Positions 1-9,448 of a stretch of 64,000 nt of DNA are shown one piece after another; within the stretch, counting starts at the first letter, position 1, and each line of letters begins with the position of its first letter. Made by a program: the position numbers and the translations under genes. The notes under the pieces are model-generated. The model made no database searches. It was given only the letters and a program-made list of their open reading frames with translations, and had not been told where the DNA came from. Location of the stretch: NCBI RefSeq assembly GCF_030005555.1, contig NZ_JASCQG010000009.1, positions 97,971-161,970 of the forward strand. Direction: 5' to 3'. Source of the stretch: Empedobacter sedimenti. GTDB taxonomy: Bacteria > Bacteroidota > Bacteroidia > Flavobacteriales > Weeksellaceae.

Positions 1-912
1 TGTTAATTTTCTATAATCTCCTCTTTGTAAAGTTTTCTTTGTAAGTCCAGCAAAAGAAACACGATCTAAAGCTTCTACTGCATAACCTTTTGATTCGAAA
101 ATACGACGTACAACGCGGTTCCAACCAATGTGTAATTCTACACCAACTTCAGTTTTTGGTCTACCTTCAATAAAAGAAATTTCGTCAACAACTGCAATTC
201 CTTCAGGAATTAAACGAACTCCTTTTTTGATGTCAGCCAAATCGTTTGCTGTTAATTTTTTATCTAAAGTTACATGATAGATTTTTTTAACATCATGACT
301 TGGGTGTGTCAATTTCTTAGTTAAGTAACCATCGTTAGTAAATAATAAAACTCCGGTAGTCTGTCTGTCCAAGCGTCCTACAGGGAAAATACGCGCTGTA
401 GTTGCATTAGCCATCAAGTCCATAACTGTTTTACGTCCTTTTTCATCATTTGATGTTGAGATAAAACCTTTTGGTTTGTTCAACACAAAATATACATTTT
501 TTTCTGAAGAGATTTTACGACCATCAAAACGTACTTCATCATCGGGTTGTACTTTATAACCCATTTCTGTAATAACTTGACCATTCACTGTAACGATTCC
601 AGTTTTGATCAACTCATCGGCCTCTCTTCTGGATGCAATCCCTGCATTCGCTACATATTTATTTAAACGAATAGTCCCGTCATCAACTGGTGCTTTTTTC
701 AGTCTTTTAACAAATGGTTTTTCACCAGCTTTGTTAAACGGTTTCTTTGGTCCAAAACTTTTCTTTCCTTCTTCTGTTGGTTTCCCTCCAAAAGTTGGTT
801 TTCCTTTCCCTGAAGATGGTTTAGAAGAAGAATTTCCTCTAGCTCCACCTTTTCCACGATTGTTCCCGCCTTGGGAATTTCTGTCGTTGGATTGATTTCG
901 TCTGTTATTCAT
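1..912 (-). CDS. rluB: 23S rRNA pseudouridine synthase, RsuA/RluB family (3' end cut by window)
   Basis: The reading frame opens with ATG at 912 on the minus strand and stays open to base 1, so only the first 304 codons are visible. Residues 1-75 are a basic Gly/Asn/Ser/Lys-rich tail of low complexity, common in Bacteroidota members. An S4 RNA-binding domain follows (about 80-125, RLNKYVANAGIASRREAD). Then comes the pseudouridine synthase core with the signature GRLDRQTTGVLL, in which Asp182 is the expected catalytic residue. By family it isomerises a specific uridine in rRNA during ribosome assembly; RluB (23S) is more likely than RsuA (16S), but the target cannot be read from sequence. It starts 10 bp after the prenyltransferase stop and is probably the last gene of that operon. 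Confidence 0.88.
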   Translation of the reverse strand, partial: MNNRRNQSNDRNSQGGNNRGKGGARGNSSSKPSSGKGKPTFGGKPTEEGKKSFGPKKPFNKAGEKPFVKRLKKAPVDDGTIRLNKYVANAGIASRREADELIKTGIVTVNGQVITEMGYKVQPDDEVRFDGRKISSEKNVYFVLNKPKGFISTSNDEKGRKTVMDLMANATTARIFPVGRLDRQTTGVLLFTNDGYLTKKLTHPSHDVKKIYHVTLDKKLTANDLADIKKGVRLIPEGIAVVDEISFIEGRPKTEVGVELHIGWNRVVRRIFESKGYAVEALDRVSFAGLTKKTLQRGDYRKLT

Positions 913-922
913 CTGAATTTGA

Positions 923-1846
923 TTAATTTACGCGCTTATTAAAATTTTGCGCAATAGTTTGCAAAGTTAAGGGATTTATTTCGATTAATACGATACTAAA
1001 TACACCTGCTACAATCATTCCTTTAAAAAAGTAATGTAAAATCTTGTATTCTTGGGTTGTTTTTAACTTCCAAATCATTAAAAAAATAATGATAAAGCAA
1101 AAAACTGCTCCAATAAAAAAATATTTCATCGCGCCTACATCATTTCTATAAATGATTACAAAGCCAATGATAATGTCTATAAATAGTAAGCTTGCTATCA
1201 GAACTTTAGTGAAATCGATTCCGTATTTAATAGGTATCGAATCGTAATTATATATAATATCTGCTTTTTGTGACGTTAAATCTTTAACGATATCAGTAAT
1301 TAGAAATAAAATGGTTACAAAAATTGCATGTAAAGCAAGATTGAAGGTAAAATTGTCAAAATAAACCAATAATGCAAAAAATGGCATTACGCGAATGATA
1401 ACCAAATAAAAGTTTTTGATCAATGCAAAACGATTGATTTTGTGACTATAAAACCAAACCAAAAATTGATAGATGAGAAAGAAAATAAAAACTTTCCACG
1501 AAATTAATCCAGCAATTATTAGCGCAATTGCGTTCAAAAAGATGTAAACCGTTAACTTAAACCCTTGTGATACTTGTTTTTGTAAGTAAACTTGTAAAGG
1601 GCGTTTGAGTTCATCTTTCTCTAAATCGTAAAAATTATTGATAATGTAACCAGCTGCCACACAAAGTATCGAGCATAAAATAATTCCATCCAATCGTGGG
1701 TTTGTCAACAATTGACGATGTCCAACTTCTGGCGCGAAAATAAAAAGCGCAGCAAGATATTGTGCCAAAATAAGCACAACTAAATTATAACCACGAACAA
1801 CAGAAAATAATGCAATAATTTTTAGGATTATTTTCTGTACGTTCAT
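923..1846 (-). CDS. UbiA-family prenyltransferase, geranylgeranylglycerol-phosphate geranylgeranyltransferase-like
   Basis: An integral membrane protein of 307 aa with about eight hydrophobic segments. It carries both Asp-rich motifs of the UbiA superfamily: NNFYDLEKDELKRP (about 70-83) and TDIVKDLTSQKAD (about 185-197), which bind the Mg-diphosphate of the prenyl donor. Flavobacterial proteins of this type, next to mevalonate-pathway kinases, are usually annotated as geranylgeranylglycerol-phosphate geranylgeranyltransferase; a role in menaquinone or another prenylated lipid is also possible. It lies 24 bp after the GHMP kinase and 10 bp before the pseudouridine synthase, so the three are probably co-transcribed. 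The family is certain, the substrate is inferred. Confidence 0.85.
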   Translation of the reverse strand: MNVQKIILKIIALFSVVRGYNLVVLILAQYLAALFIFAPEVGHRQLLTNPRLDGIILCSILCVAAGYIINNFYDLEKDELKRPLQVYLQKQVSQGFKLTVYIFLNAIALIIAGLISWKVFIFFLIYQFLVWFYSHKINRFALIKNFYLVIIRVMPFFALLVYFDNFTFNLALHAIFVTILFLITDIVKDLTSQKADIIYNYDSIPIKYGIDFTKVLIASLLFIDIIIGFVIIYRNDVGAMKYFFIGAVFCFIIIFLMIWKLKTTQEYKILHYFFKGMIVAGVFSIVLIEINPLTLQTIAQNFNKRVN

Positions 1847-1870
1847 CGTTTATATTTTAAAATAGATTTC

Positions 1871-2788
1871 TTAGAATTTGTAAATAACTTCGGTCTGAAA
1901 GTCTTTTAGGTAACTTTTTGCTTTGTCATAATCTTGTGTAAAACCAAGAACATAACCGCCACCGCCAGAACCACAAAGTTTTAGATAATATGTATCTGTG
2001 TCGATTCCTGTTTTCCAAGCATTCACTAATTTTTGAGGAATCATTGGTCTGAAATGTTCATAACCCCAAGCAGATAATTTTTGAAGATTTGCAAAAAGAG
2101 GATTGTATTCTCCTTTTACAAAATTCTCTATACACGCATTGTTGTACTTGATAAACTCTTCTTTCAATGTTTTACGGAAACCTTCTTTCTTCATTTTTTC
2201 GAAGAAAATATGAATCATTGGTGCTGTTTCACCAGGTGTTCCTGAATTGATTAAGAAAACAGCTCCTTTTCCGTCTACGTTTGCAGATGGTAAACCAATT
2301 GTCGAGATATCATCTTTAGATTGGATTAATAAAGGAATATTCATGTAACAAATCAAAGGATCAATTCCCGAACTTTTACCATGAAAGTGCGATTCTAAAT
2401 TTCCGAAAAGAGCTTTTAATTCGCTAATTTTTTCTTTGTTTAGATTTTGATTAATATCAATTTTATTCAAGGCATATTTATCATAAATAGCAGCAACTAA
2501 AGCGCCAGAACTACCTACGCCATATCCTTGAGGAATGTTAGAATCGAAGTACATTCCGTTTGCAACATCTTCCGAAAAGGATTTTGTATCAAAAGTTTCG
2601 GCAAAATTTTCTTCCAAAAATTTTGCATAATTTTTCAGGTGAGCATTTGATTGTTCCGCTATTTCAGACGGTTCAAATTTTAATGCACCTTGATAAAAAT
2701 TATAAGGAATCGTTAATCCTTTCGAGTTTTCAATAATTCCATATTCGCCAAAAAGTAAGATTTTGGCATAAAATAATGGGTTCTTCAT
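1871..2788 (-). CDS. GHMP-family kinase, probable mevalonate kinase
   Basis: A 305-aa soluble kinase with the GHMP glycine-rich ATP loop PQGYGVGSSGALVA (about 86-99) and the C-terminal GHMP motif LCGSGGGGYVLGF (about 271-283). The N-terminal FYAKILLFGEYG is the usual substrate-side motif. Flavobacteriia make isopentenyl diphosphate through mevalonate, and this gene next to a prenyltransferase fits mevalonate kinase (ATP + mevalonate to 5-phosphomevalonate). The decarboxylase gene often found beside it in relatives is not in this window. First gene of a minus-strand operon, with 265 bp of divergent upstream region shared with the CBS-nadK operon. Confidence 0.85.
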   Translation of the reverse strand: MKNPLFYAKILLFGEYGIIENSKGLTIPYNFYQGALKFEPSEIAEQSNAHLKNYAKFLEENFAETFDTKSFSEDVANGMYFDSNIPQGYGVGSSGALVAAIYDKYALNKIDINQNLNKEKISELKALFGNLESHFHGKSSGIDPLICYMNIPLLIQSKDDISTIGLPSANVDGKGAVFLINSGTPGETAPMIHIFFEKMKKEGFRKTLKEEFIKYNNACIENFVKGEYNPLFANLQKLSAWGYEHFRPMIPQKLVNAWKTGIDTDTYYLKLCGSGGGGYVLGFTQDYDKAKSYLKDFQTEVIYKF

Positions 2789-3041
2789 TCCATGTTAAAA
2801 TTGGTACTGCAAATCTACAAAATTTAAGCCATTCTTTTCTGTTTTAGAAAAGAGTTTTGCTTTAAAAAATTGTAAATCATCGTTATTCAAATTTAAATTA
2901 CAATTATTTTATCGTAAAACCATTGTTTTGGAATATATTTTGGTCTAAATATTTTAAAATAAATTGGTTAATTTTTGTTTTCTTAGGATGTTAAGTGTTG
3001 AATTAGATGACAAAAATTGAGTATTAATGTTATAAAATATA

Positions 3042-3049
3042 TAAATTTG
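3042..3049 (+). promoter_or_regulatory. -7 box of the CBS-nadK operon
   Basis: TAAATTTG fits the Bacteroidota -7 consensus TAnnTTTG. A TTG at 3017-3019 could serve as the -33 element. The CBS gene ATG begins only 5 bases after this box, so transcription would start at or next to the start codon. The rest of 2789-3053 is AT-rich and shows no gene. Confidence 0.55.
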
Positions 3050-3053
3050 CGCC

Positions 3054-3710
3054 ATGTATATCACAGAATATTTATCAAACGAAGTAAAACCAGGTAAAGT
3101 TAATTCTACTCCAAGTCAGCTTTTAGAAGTTGTGCATGAGCATAAATTGACTCATTTACCTCTATTTAAGGGGATGGACTTTGTTGGTAATATTTCTGAA
3201 GAAGATTTAGCAGAATTAGCGATTGAGAATGAAAAGATTGATTATACGTCTTATTTAGAGAATTTTTTCCTTTCAGATTCAAGTACGCTTTTAGACGCAA
3301 TTCAGATGATGTACACAAATCAGGCGAATATCCTTCCGATTATTAATGAACAATCTAAGTATCTTGGTTCTATAACAGAATCGGATATAATCAAGACCTT
3401 TGCAAATTTTCCGTTTGTATCTTCAGATGGTGTTTCGATGTTAGTATCTATTGCAGAAAAAGATTTGTCGATGACAGCGATTTCTAACATTGTTGAGGCG
3501 AACAATGGTAAGATATTAGGAATGATGATTGTTGGCTACAAGGAAGATAGCGTGTATGTTTTGGTTAAATTTAGTTCGTCAAACTTATTGACGATTGGTG
3601 AAACATTTGAACGTTATGGATATCAAGTGATTCAGAAATTTTATAACGACGAAAAACAAGAATTACTTCAAAGTCGTTATGCGCAGTTATTAAAATATAT
3701 GAATACCTAA
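3054..3710 (+). CDS. CBS-domain protein with ACT-like C-terminus
   Basis: 218 aa. Two CBS motifs (about 5-60 and 70-125, the second with ITESDIIKTFANFP) are followed by a region around 130-218 that looks like an ACT-type ligand-binding fold. CBS pairs bind adenosyl ligands such as AMP, ATP or SAM and usually act as energy sensors; the partner here is unknown. The TAA overlaps the nadK start by one base (3710), so translational coupling is likely. This gene in front of nadK and the Bam cluster is a usual flavobacterial arrangement. The start is chosen because MYITEYLSNEVKP is the typical family N-terminus. Confidence 0.8.
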   Translation: MYITEYLSNEVKPGKVNSTPSQLLEVVHEHKLTHLPLFKGMDFVGNISEEDLAELAIENEKIDYTSYLENFFLSDSSTLLDAIQMMYTNQANILPIINEQSKYLGSITESDIIKTFANFPFVSSDGVSMLVSIAEKDLSMTAISNIVEANNGKILGMMIVGYKEDSVYVLVKFSSSNLLTIGETFERYGYQVIQKFYNDEKQELLQSRYAQLLKYMNT

Positions 3711-4594
3711 TGATAAAAGTTGCACTTTTTGGACAAAAAACAAGTACGTCTTTAACAGATATTATCACACCTTTTCTTAATTATTTAGATTACAAAGAGA
3801 TTTCTTATTGTGTTGAGAAAAAATTTCTAGAAATTTTGAAAGACTCTACTGATGTTACGCTGGACGATGTAGAAACGTATACATCTTACGAAGATTTAGA
3901 TAAATCAGTCAAATTTATGTTCAGTTTTGGTGGAGATGGAACGATACTTTCTGCTACAACATTTGTTCAGGATTCGATGATTCCGATTATAGGTGTAAAT
4001 ACAGGACGCTTAGGTTTTCTTGCAACAATTAATAAAAGTGTGTTGTTAGAGCAAATGGATAGCTTTTTCAATGATGATTATAACATTATTCCGAGAACTT
4101 TATTGACTGTTAAACGTAGTGATGGAGTAGTTATTGAAAATAATTTTGCGATAAATGAAATAACTGTTGTACGCCGCGAAACAACAAGTATGATTACAGT
4201 TGACGCTTATTTAAATAATGAGTTTTTGAATTCATTTTGGTCAGATGGTTTAATTATTTCTACACCAACAGGATCAACAGGATATTCGTTAAGTTGTGGA
4301 GGACCAATTGTACATCCGTCCAATCAAAACTTTATTATAACGCCAATTGCACCACATAATCTTAATGTGCGTCCTTTGGTAGTTTCTGAGAATGATAAAA
4401 TTGACTTAAAAATACGCAGTCGTGCCAACGAATATTTCTTGTCATTAGATTCTCGTAACTTTCCTTTAACAACTGATGTAGAATTAACAATAGAGAAAGC
4501 AGACTTTAAAATCTTAATTGTTGAGGCTGTTGATGCGACTTATTTTACTACCCTGAGAGAAAAAATGCTTTGGGGCTCGGATAAAAGGAATTAA
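3710..4594 (+). CDS. nadK: NAD kinase
   Basis: 294 aa. It phosphorylates NAD to NADP. The family GGDGT motif is at about 74-78 (FSFGGDGTILSA). The substrate-binding segment SDGLIISTPTGSTGYSLSCG and the FAINEI box, which carries the conserved NE pair, follow in order. The length is normal. It overlaps the upstream CBS gene by one base. The next gene starts 117 bp downstream behind its own -7 box. Confidence 0.96.
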   Translation: MIKVALFGQKTSTSLTDIITPFLNYLDYKEISYCVEKKFLEILKDSTDVTLDDVETYTSYEDLDKSVKFMFSFGGDGTILSATTFVQDSMIPIIGVNTGRLGFLATINKSVLLEQMDSFFNDDYNIIPRTLLTVKRSDGVVIENNFAINEITVVRRETTSMITVDAYLNNEFLNSFWSDGLIISTPTGSTGYSLSCGGPIVHPSNQNFIITPIAPHNLNVRPLVVSENDKIDLKIRSRANEYFLSLDSRNFPLTTDVELTIEKADFKILIVEAVDATYFTTLREKMLWGSDKRN

Positions 4595-4653
4595 AATTTA
4601 CAATAAAACTTCTTAATTTTTGTTAAATCAGTTATGTTGAATTGACTTTTGTT

Positions 4654-4661
4654 TATATTTG
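4654..4661 (+). promoter_or_regulatory. -7 box upstream of the DUF6089-uppS-bamA cluster
   Basis: TATATTTG matches TAnnTTTG and lies 50 bases before the DUF6089 start codon. I see no good -33 TTTG at 19-21 bases, so the call rests on the -7 box only. Confidence 0.5.
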
Positions 4662-4711
4662 TTCGAATTTAAAAGAAGAATAAAGCAAAAGCCGAAAAAA
4701 TAACAGAATTT

Positions 4712-5485
4712 ATGAGAAGATTATTTTTGTTTGTTTTTACGATGTGTTTGTCGCAAATTATTTTTGCACAGCGTCACGAAATCGGTGTTTTTGCGGGTGG
4801 TGCAAACGTAATAGGAGATGTAGGTAAAGCAAATTATATCAATCCTTTTCCAACAAGAGTAGAAAAAGGAGGGTCATATATGATACCAATCTCTATTGGT
4901 GGTTTGTATCGTTTCAACATTAATCCACAAATGGGATTTAGAGCAAATGTTTCTTATTCAAGAGTGGGAGCAGGAGATCATGTTGCAAAAGAACAATATA
5001 AGATAGAAAGAGGCGCAAGCTTCAAAAATAATATTGTAGAAGGATCATTAATGTTTGAATATAATTTCTTCAATTTTAATGATGCGCAAGAATCAGCACA
5101 CTCACCTTATATCTTTATAGGTATAGGAGCTTTCTCTGCAAAAGGAAAGGAATATGATTATGATGAAGGTAGAAATGTGATTATACAAAAAACAAAATAT
5201 AACACAGACTTATCAATTCCTTTCGGAGTTGGTTATAAAGTAAGATTTAATTACAGTTGGGTGTTAGGCTTTGAGACAGGTGTTCGATACACAAATGTTG
5301 ACTATATAGATTATAACAACGGAAAATTTACGGATCGTTTTTTACAAGCAGTAGAAGATAATGCGATCCCGAAAGATGAATATAATAAAAGAGTATACGG
5401 CAATACATCAAATAAAGATTGGTATGTATTAACAGGAATATCTTTGACGTATAGTTTTGGACGACCTGCATGTTATTGCGATTAA
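4712..5485 (+). CDS. DUF6089-type outer-membrane beta-barrel protein
   Basis: 257 aa with a signal peptide (about 1-19, ending IIFAQ). The body alternates polar and aromatic residues with many Gly and Tyr, and ends in an aromatic strand (WYVLTGISLTYSFG), as expected of a small outer-membrane beta-barrel. It has the family opening HEIGVFAGGANVIGDVG. It sits just upstream of uppS and bamA, the standard flavobacterial position. The function is unknown; an envelope-biogenesis role is inferred from context only. The stop is 6 bases before the uppS start. Confidence 0.8.
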   Translation: MRRLFLFVFTMCLSQIIFAQRHEIGVFAGGANVIGDVGKANYINPFPTRVEKGGSYMIPISIGGLYRFNINPQMGFRANVSYSRVGAGDHVAKEQYKIERGASFKNNIVEGSLMFEYNFFNFNDAQESAHSPYIFIGIGAFSAKGKEYDYDEGRNVIIQKTKYNTDLSIPFGVGYKVRFNYSWVLGFETGVRYTNVDYIDYNNGKFTDRFLQAVEDNAIPKDEYNKRVYGNTSNKDWYVLTGISLTYSFGRPACYCD

Positions 5486-5491
5486 AAAAGA

Positions 5492-6241
5492 ATGGAAATT
5501 AGTTTACTAGAACAAATAGATACAAATAAATTACCTGATCATGTTGCGATTATAATGGATGGCAACGGAAGATGGGCAAAGAAGAATGGCAAAGAAAGAA
5601 CTTTTGGACACAAAAGTGCTTTAAGAGCTGTACGTTCTTCAATAGAAACTTGCCGTAGATTAGGAATAAAATATCTTACACTTTACGCTTTTTCTACAGA
5701 AAACTGGAATCGTCCAAAGTTAGAAGTTAATGTTTTAATGACATTATTAAGTTCTGCTATAAAAGACGAAATAAAAGATTTGGATAAAAACGGCGTTCGA
5801 TTGAATGTAATTGGTGATATGTCAAAATTGCCAAGCAAAGCGAACAAAGATTTAACCAAAGCAATGGAATTAACGAAAAATAACACAGGCTGTGTTCTAA
5901 CATTAGCCTTAAGTTATGGATCGAAAGATGAATTGCTTACAGCAATTAAATCTATTGCGACAAAATACAAAGACGGCGAAATATCGGATAACGATTTTAA
6001 TGAAGAATTAGTTCATCAAAACTTATATACACACGATTTACCTATGGTAGATCTTATGATTAGAACAAGCGGAGAAACACGTATTAGTAATTTCTTGTTA
6101 TGGCAAATAGCTTATGCAGAATTATATTTTACAGACGTTTTATGGCCTGATTTTAATGAGGAGGAATTTTACAAAGCAATTTTAAATTATCAAAACCGCG
6201 AACGTAGATTTGGTAAAATAAGTGAGCAACTAACGAACTAA
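5492..6241 (+). CDS. uppS: Isoprenyl transferase (undecaprenyl diphosphate synthase)
   Basis: 249 aa, a cis-prenyltransferase making the C55 carrier lipid for peptidoglycan and O-antigen. The conserved P-loop-like motif HVAIIMDGNGRWAKK is at about 17-31 (catalytic Asp23). The C-terminal signature RTSGETRISNFLLWQ is near 190-205, followed by AYAELYFTDVLWPDF. It starts 6 bases after the DUF6089 gene and ends 20 bases before bamA, so it is part of the envelope operon. Confidence 0.96.
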   Translation: MEISLLEQIDTNKLPDHVAIIMDGNGRWAKKNGKERTFGHKSALRAVRSSIETCRRLGIKYLTLYAFSTENWNRPKLEVNVLMTLLSSAIKDEIKDLDKNGVRLNVIGDMSKLPSKANKDLTKAMELTKNNTGCVLTLALSYGSKDELLTAIKSIATKYKDGEISDNDFNEELVHQNLYTHDLPMVDLMIRTSGETRISNFLLWQIAYAELYFTDVLWPDFNEEEFYKAILNYQNRERRFGKISEQLTN

Positions 6242-6261
6242 TCGAACTGAAATAGAGGATT

Positions 6262-8784
6262 ATGAAGAAAATTTTTTGGACAATGTGTATGCTTGGTGCT
6301 TACATGGCACATGCGCAAGTAGTAGACTCTACGAAAACCATTGATTCAACACAACAAGATAATTTTGTTTTAGATTATGCTAACGCAAAAACTTTCAAAC
6401 TGAAAGATATTATTGTAACTGGCGATACAAAATACTCTAAAAATCAAATTATCCGTTATGCAGGTTTTGCTATCGGCGAAGAGATAGAATTACCAGGTAC
6501 GAAAGTAAATAATGCAGTAAAAAAGTTATGGAGATCTAACATTTTTTCTGACATCGATTTGTATGTTGATAAAATTGAAGGAGATCAAGTAACATTAGAA
6601 TTAGCCTTAGTTTCAGTTCCAAGTTTAGGCGAAATAAAGATTAACGGAGTTAAAAAATCGCAACGAGAAGATTTAATTAAACAAAATAAATTAAATCCAG
6701 GCGTTAAGATTACACAAAGTTTAATCAACACGACAAATAACAAAATCAAAGATTATTACACAGGAAAAGGTTATCCTAATTCTACTATTAATGTAGATCG
6801 TCAACCAATCGCAGGAAAAGAAGACGAAGAAAATATTACACTTAATGTAAATAGAGGAGAGCGTGTAAAAATTAAAGATATCGTTTTTGAAGGAAACGAA
6901 AATTTAACAGCGGCTCGTTTACGCAAAAAAGGTATGAAAAATACGAAGCGTAAATCGATCAACGTTTTCAAATCTTCAAAAATGATTCCTGAAAAATTTC
7001 AGGATGATTTAAAAACAGTTGTTGAAGAATACAAATCTGTAGGTTTTAGAGATGCTAAAGTAGAATCTTACGACATTCAGAAAGTTGATGATAAAAATTT
7101 ATTGGTCAAAATAAAAGTAAACGAAGGAAAACCATATTACTTAGGTAATGTTACATTTTCTGGAAACTCTATTTATACATCAGAATTTTTACAACGTGTA
7201 TTTTCTTACAAAACAGGAGATCGTTATGATGCTGTAGGTATCAACAAAAAGATTTCTGGTTCTGAGAAAGATGATGATATTGCTACACTTTATATGGACA
7301 AAGGGTATTTGTTTGTAAGAGCAATTCCTGTAGAAAAAAGTGTGAAAAATGATACAATTGATCTTGATATTAAGATTTTTGAAGGAGTTCAGGCAACTTT
7401 AAATAAAGTTACGATCAATGGTAATACAGAAGCACACGACCATATTTTGTATCGTGAGTTAAGAACAAAACCTGGAGATTTATTCTCTAAATCTGATATC
7501 AAACGTACAATGATGGAGTTGGCGCAACTAGGTTACTTAGAGCCAACGCAAATTGTACCTGATGTTAAACAAAATCCTGAAAATAATACTGTTGATATTG
7601 AGTGGAAAGTTGCTCCAAAATCTTCTTCTCAAGTAGAGTTACAAGGTGGTTATGGTGCAGGTACTTTTATTGGTACTTTAGGTTTAACGTTTGGTAACTT
7701 CTCTATCAAGAATTTATTTAATAGAAAAGCATGGAAACCAATCCCAATGGGAGATGGTCAGCAGTTATCTTTACGTGCACAAGCTGGTAACGGATACAAA
7801 AACTATAGCTTCTCTTTTGTAGAACCTTGGATTGGAGGAAAACGTCCTACAGCTTTATCAACTTCAGTTTACTATTCTCAATATGACTATAGAGATAACT
7901 ATGGTGAAAAAGCTAAATTAGACATCTTAGGAGCATCAGTAGGTTTAACAAAACTATTAACTTGGCCAGATGATTACTTTAGATTATCTAACACAATCTC
8001 GTTCCAACGTTATAATTTTGATAACTACGATTTATCTGTAGGTAATTTACAATACGAAAACGGTTCATCTAATAACTTAAATTATACAATTGGTTTAACA
8101 CGTAATTCTGCAGGACCAGACCCTGTTTTCCCACAATCTGGATCTGAGATAAACTTATCGTTTACGACGACTTTACCATATTCTGCATTTAAGGATAAAG
8201 ATTATACAAAAATTTCTGATGTAGAGAAATTTAAATGGTTAGAGTACTACAAATTCAAAGCAAAAGCATATTTCTACAAAGAATTAGCTGGTAAATTAGT
8301 GTTAAAAGCTGGTGGAGAATTTGGAGTTTTAGGAACTTACAATCGTAAAATTGGAACAATTCCTTTTGAGCGTTTCTATTTAGGAGGAACTGGATTAAAT
8401 CAAAACAGATTTGATGGTCGCGAAATTATCTCATTAAGAGGTTACGAAGATGCAACAAATTCTGGGGGACAAACAGGAGATATTACGCCAAGTGGAGGTG
8501 GTACAATTTATAATAAATATACGTTAGAGTTACGTTACCCAATTACAATGAGCCAAACAGCGAAGATTTATGCCTTAACATTTGCAGAAGGTGGTAATGT
8601 TTGGAACAATACAAGCGAGTTTAAACCATTTGAGTTAAAACGTTCAGCTGGAGCAGGTGTACGTATCTTTATGCCAGCATTTGGATTATTAGGATTTGAC
8701 TTTGGTTACGGATTTGATAAAGGATTTGGACAAACAGAACGTTCTGGTTGGCAAACACACTTTATCATTGGTCAACAATTCTAA
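6262..8784 (+). CDS. bamA: Outer-membrane protein assembly factor BamA
   Basis: 840 aa with a signal peptide (MKKIFWTMCMLGAYMAHAQ). Several POTRA repeats occupy about 45-450 (for example FKLKDIIVTGDTKYSK, RVKIKDIVFEGNENL, PYYLGNVTFSGNSIY). A C-terminal 16-strand Omp85 barrel with FERFYLGGTGLNQNRFDGRE and ISLRGYEDATNSGGQ (the RGF/Y lid-loop region) follows, and the protein ends in an aromatic residue (HFIIGQQF). It inserts beta-barrel proteins into the outer membrane. Its position between uppS and the ompH chaperones matches its job. Confidence 0.95.
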   Translation: MKKIFWTMCMLGAYMAHAQVVDSTKTIDSTQQDNFVLDYANAKTFKLKDIIVTGDTKYSKNQIIRYAGFAIGEEIELPGTKVNNAVKKLWRSNIFSDIDLYVDKIEGDQVTLELALVSVPSLGEIKINGVKKSQREDLIKQNKLNPGVKITQSLINTTNNKIKDYYTGKGYPNSTINVDRQPIAGKEDEENITLNVNRGERVKIKDIVFEGNENLTAARLRKKGMKNTKRKSINVFKSSKMIPEKFQDDLKTVVEEYKSVGFRDAKVESYDIQKVDDKNLLVKIKVNEGKPYYLGNVTFSGNSIYTSEFLQRVFSYKTGDRYDAVGINKKISGSEKDDDIATLYMDKGYLFVRAIPVEKSVKNDTIDLDIKIFEGVQATLNKVTINGNTEAHDHILYRELRTKPGDLFSKSDIKRTMMELAQLGYLEPTQIVPDVKQNPENNTVDIEWKVAPKSSSQVELQGGYGAGTFIGTLGLTFGNFSIKNLFNRKAWKPIPMGDGQQLSLRAQAGNGYKNYSFSFVEPWIGGKRPTALSTSVYYSQYDYRDNYGEKAKLDILGASVGLTKLLTWPDDYFRLSNTISFQRYNFDNYDLSVGNLQYENGSSNNLNYTIGLTRNSAGPDPVFPQSGSEINLSFTTTLPYSAFKDKDYTKISDVEKFKWLEYYKFKAKAYFYKELAGKLVLKAGGEFGVLGTYNRKIGTIPFERFYLGGTGLNQNRFDGREIISLRGYEDATNSGGQTGDITPSGGGTIYNKYTLELRYPITMSQTAKIYALTFAEGGNVWNNTSEFKPFELKRSAGAGVRIFMPAFGLLGFDFGYGFDKGFGQTERSGWQTHFIIGQQF

Positions 8785-8844
8785 CAGTTTTTTATAAATT
8801 AGAAAAATCGTTTGGCATAGTTTTAGAATTAACACTACCACAAT

Positions 8845-9402
8845 ATGAAAAAATGGATTAGCTTTATTGCGTTATTCTTTGGCTTAGCTAGTGTAACGTT
8901 TGCGCAAAAATTCTGTTACGTAGATTCGGAGTATATTCTTGAAAATTTGCCAGAATATACAACGTCTCAAAGTAGATTAAAATCTCAAACAGAATCTTGG
9001 CAAAAAGAAATTGAGCAAAAACAAGAAAATTTAGCTAAATTACAAGCCGAATTTGAAGCAGAAAAGATTTTGCTAACTGCTGAACAAGCTAAAGAGCAAG
9101 AAAAGAAAATTGCAGATGAAGTAAAAGCTGTAAAAGCTTTACAAGATAAACGATACGGACCAACTGGAGATTTAGTAAATTTGCGTCGCTCGATGGTGAA
9201 ACCATTACAAGATCAGATTTACAATGCCACGAAGGAAGTAGCAGATAAAAGAGGATACAGTTTTGTATTTGATAAAGGAAGTGATTTAATCATGATTTAT
9301 ACAGACCCAAAGTTTGATATAAGCAGAGAAGTTTTACAAACGTTACGTCCTGAATTGAAACAACAAAATTCAAACTCAACAAATAAAAATAATAAGAGGT
9401 AA
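8845..9402 (+). CDS. OmpH/Skp-family periplasmic chaperone (first copy)
   Basis: 185 aa with a signal peptide (about 1-20, ASVTFAQ). It has the usual OmpH start KFCYVDSEYILENLPEY, a long Lys/Glu/Gln coiled coil at about 45-115 (the tentacle arms), and a C-terminal core with AYGFVFDKGS-like sequence (RGYSFVFDKGSDL). Skp-type proteins form trimers that hold unfolded outer-membrane proteins on the way to BamA, the gene just upstream. The last 15 residues are Asn/Lys/Ser-rich. Confidence 0.88.
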   Translation: MKKWISFIALFFGLASVTFAQKFCYVDSEYILENLPEYTTSQSRLKSQTESWQKEIEQKQENLAKLQAEFEAEKILLTAEQAKEQEKKIADEVKAVKALQDKRYGPTGDLVNLRRSMVKPLQDQIYNATKEVADKRGYSFVFDKGSDLIMIYTDPKFDISREVLQTLRPELKQQNSNSTNKNNKR

Positions 9403-9448
9403 ACTCAAAGAATAAAACAAAAAATAATATTAATAAACAAACTAGAAA

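Noticed and set aside
605..895. 96-codon plus-strand frame over the start of the pseudouridine synthase gene
   Set aside because: Pro/Phe/Leu-rich translation is the complement of the Gly/Lys/Asn-rich N-terminal tail of the real minus-strand gene.
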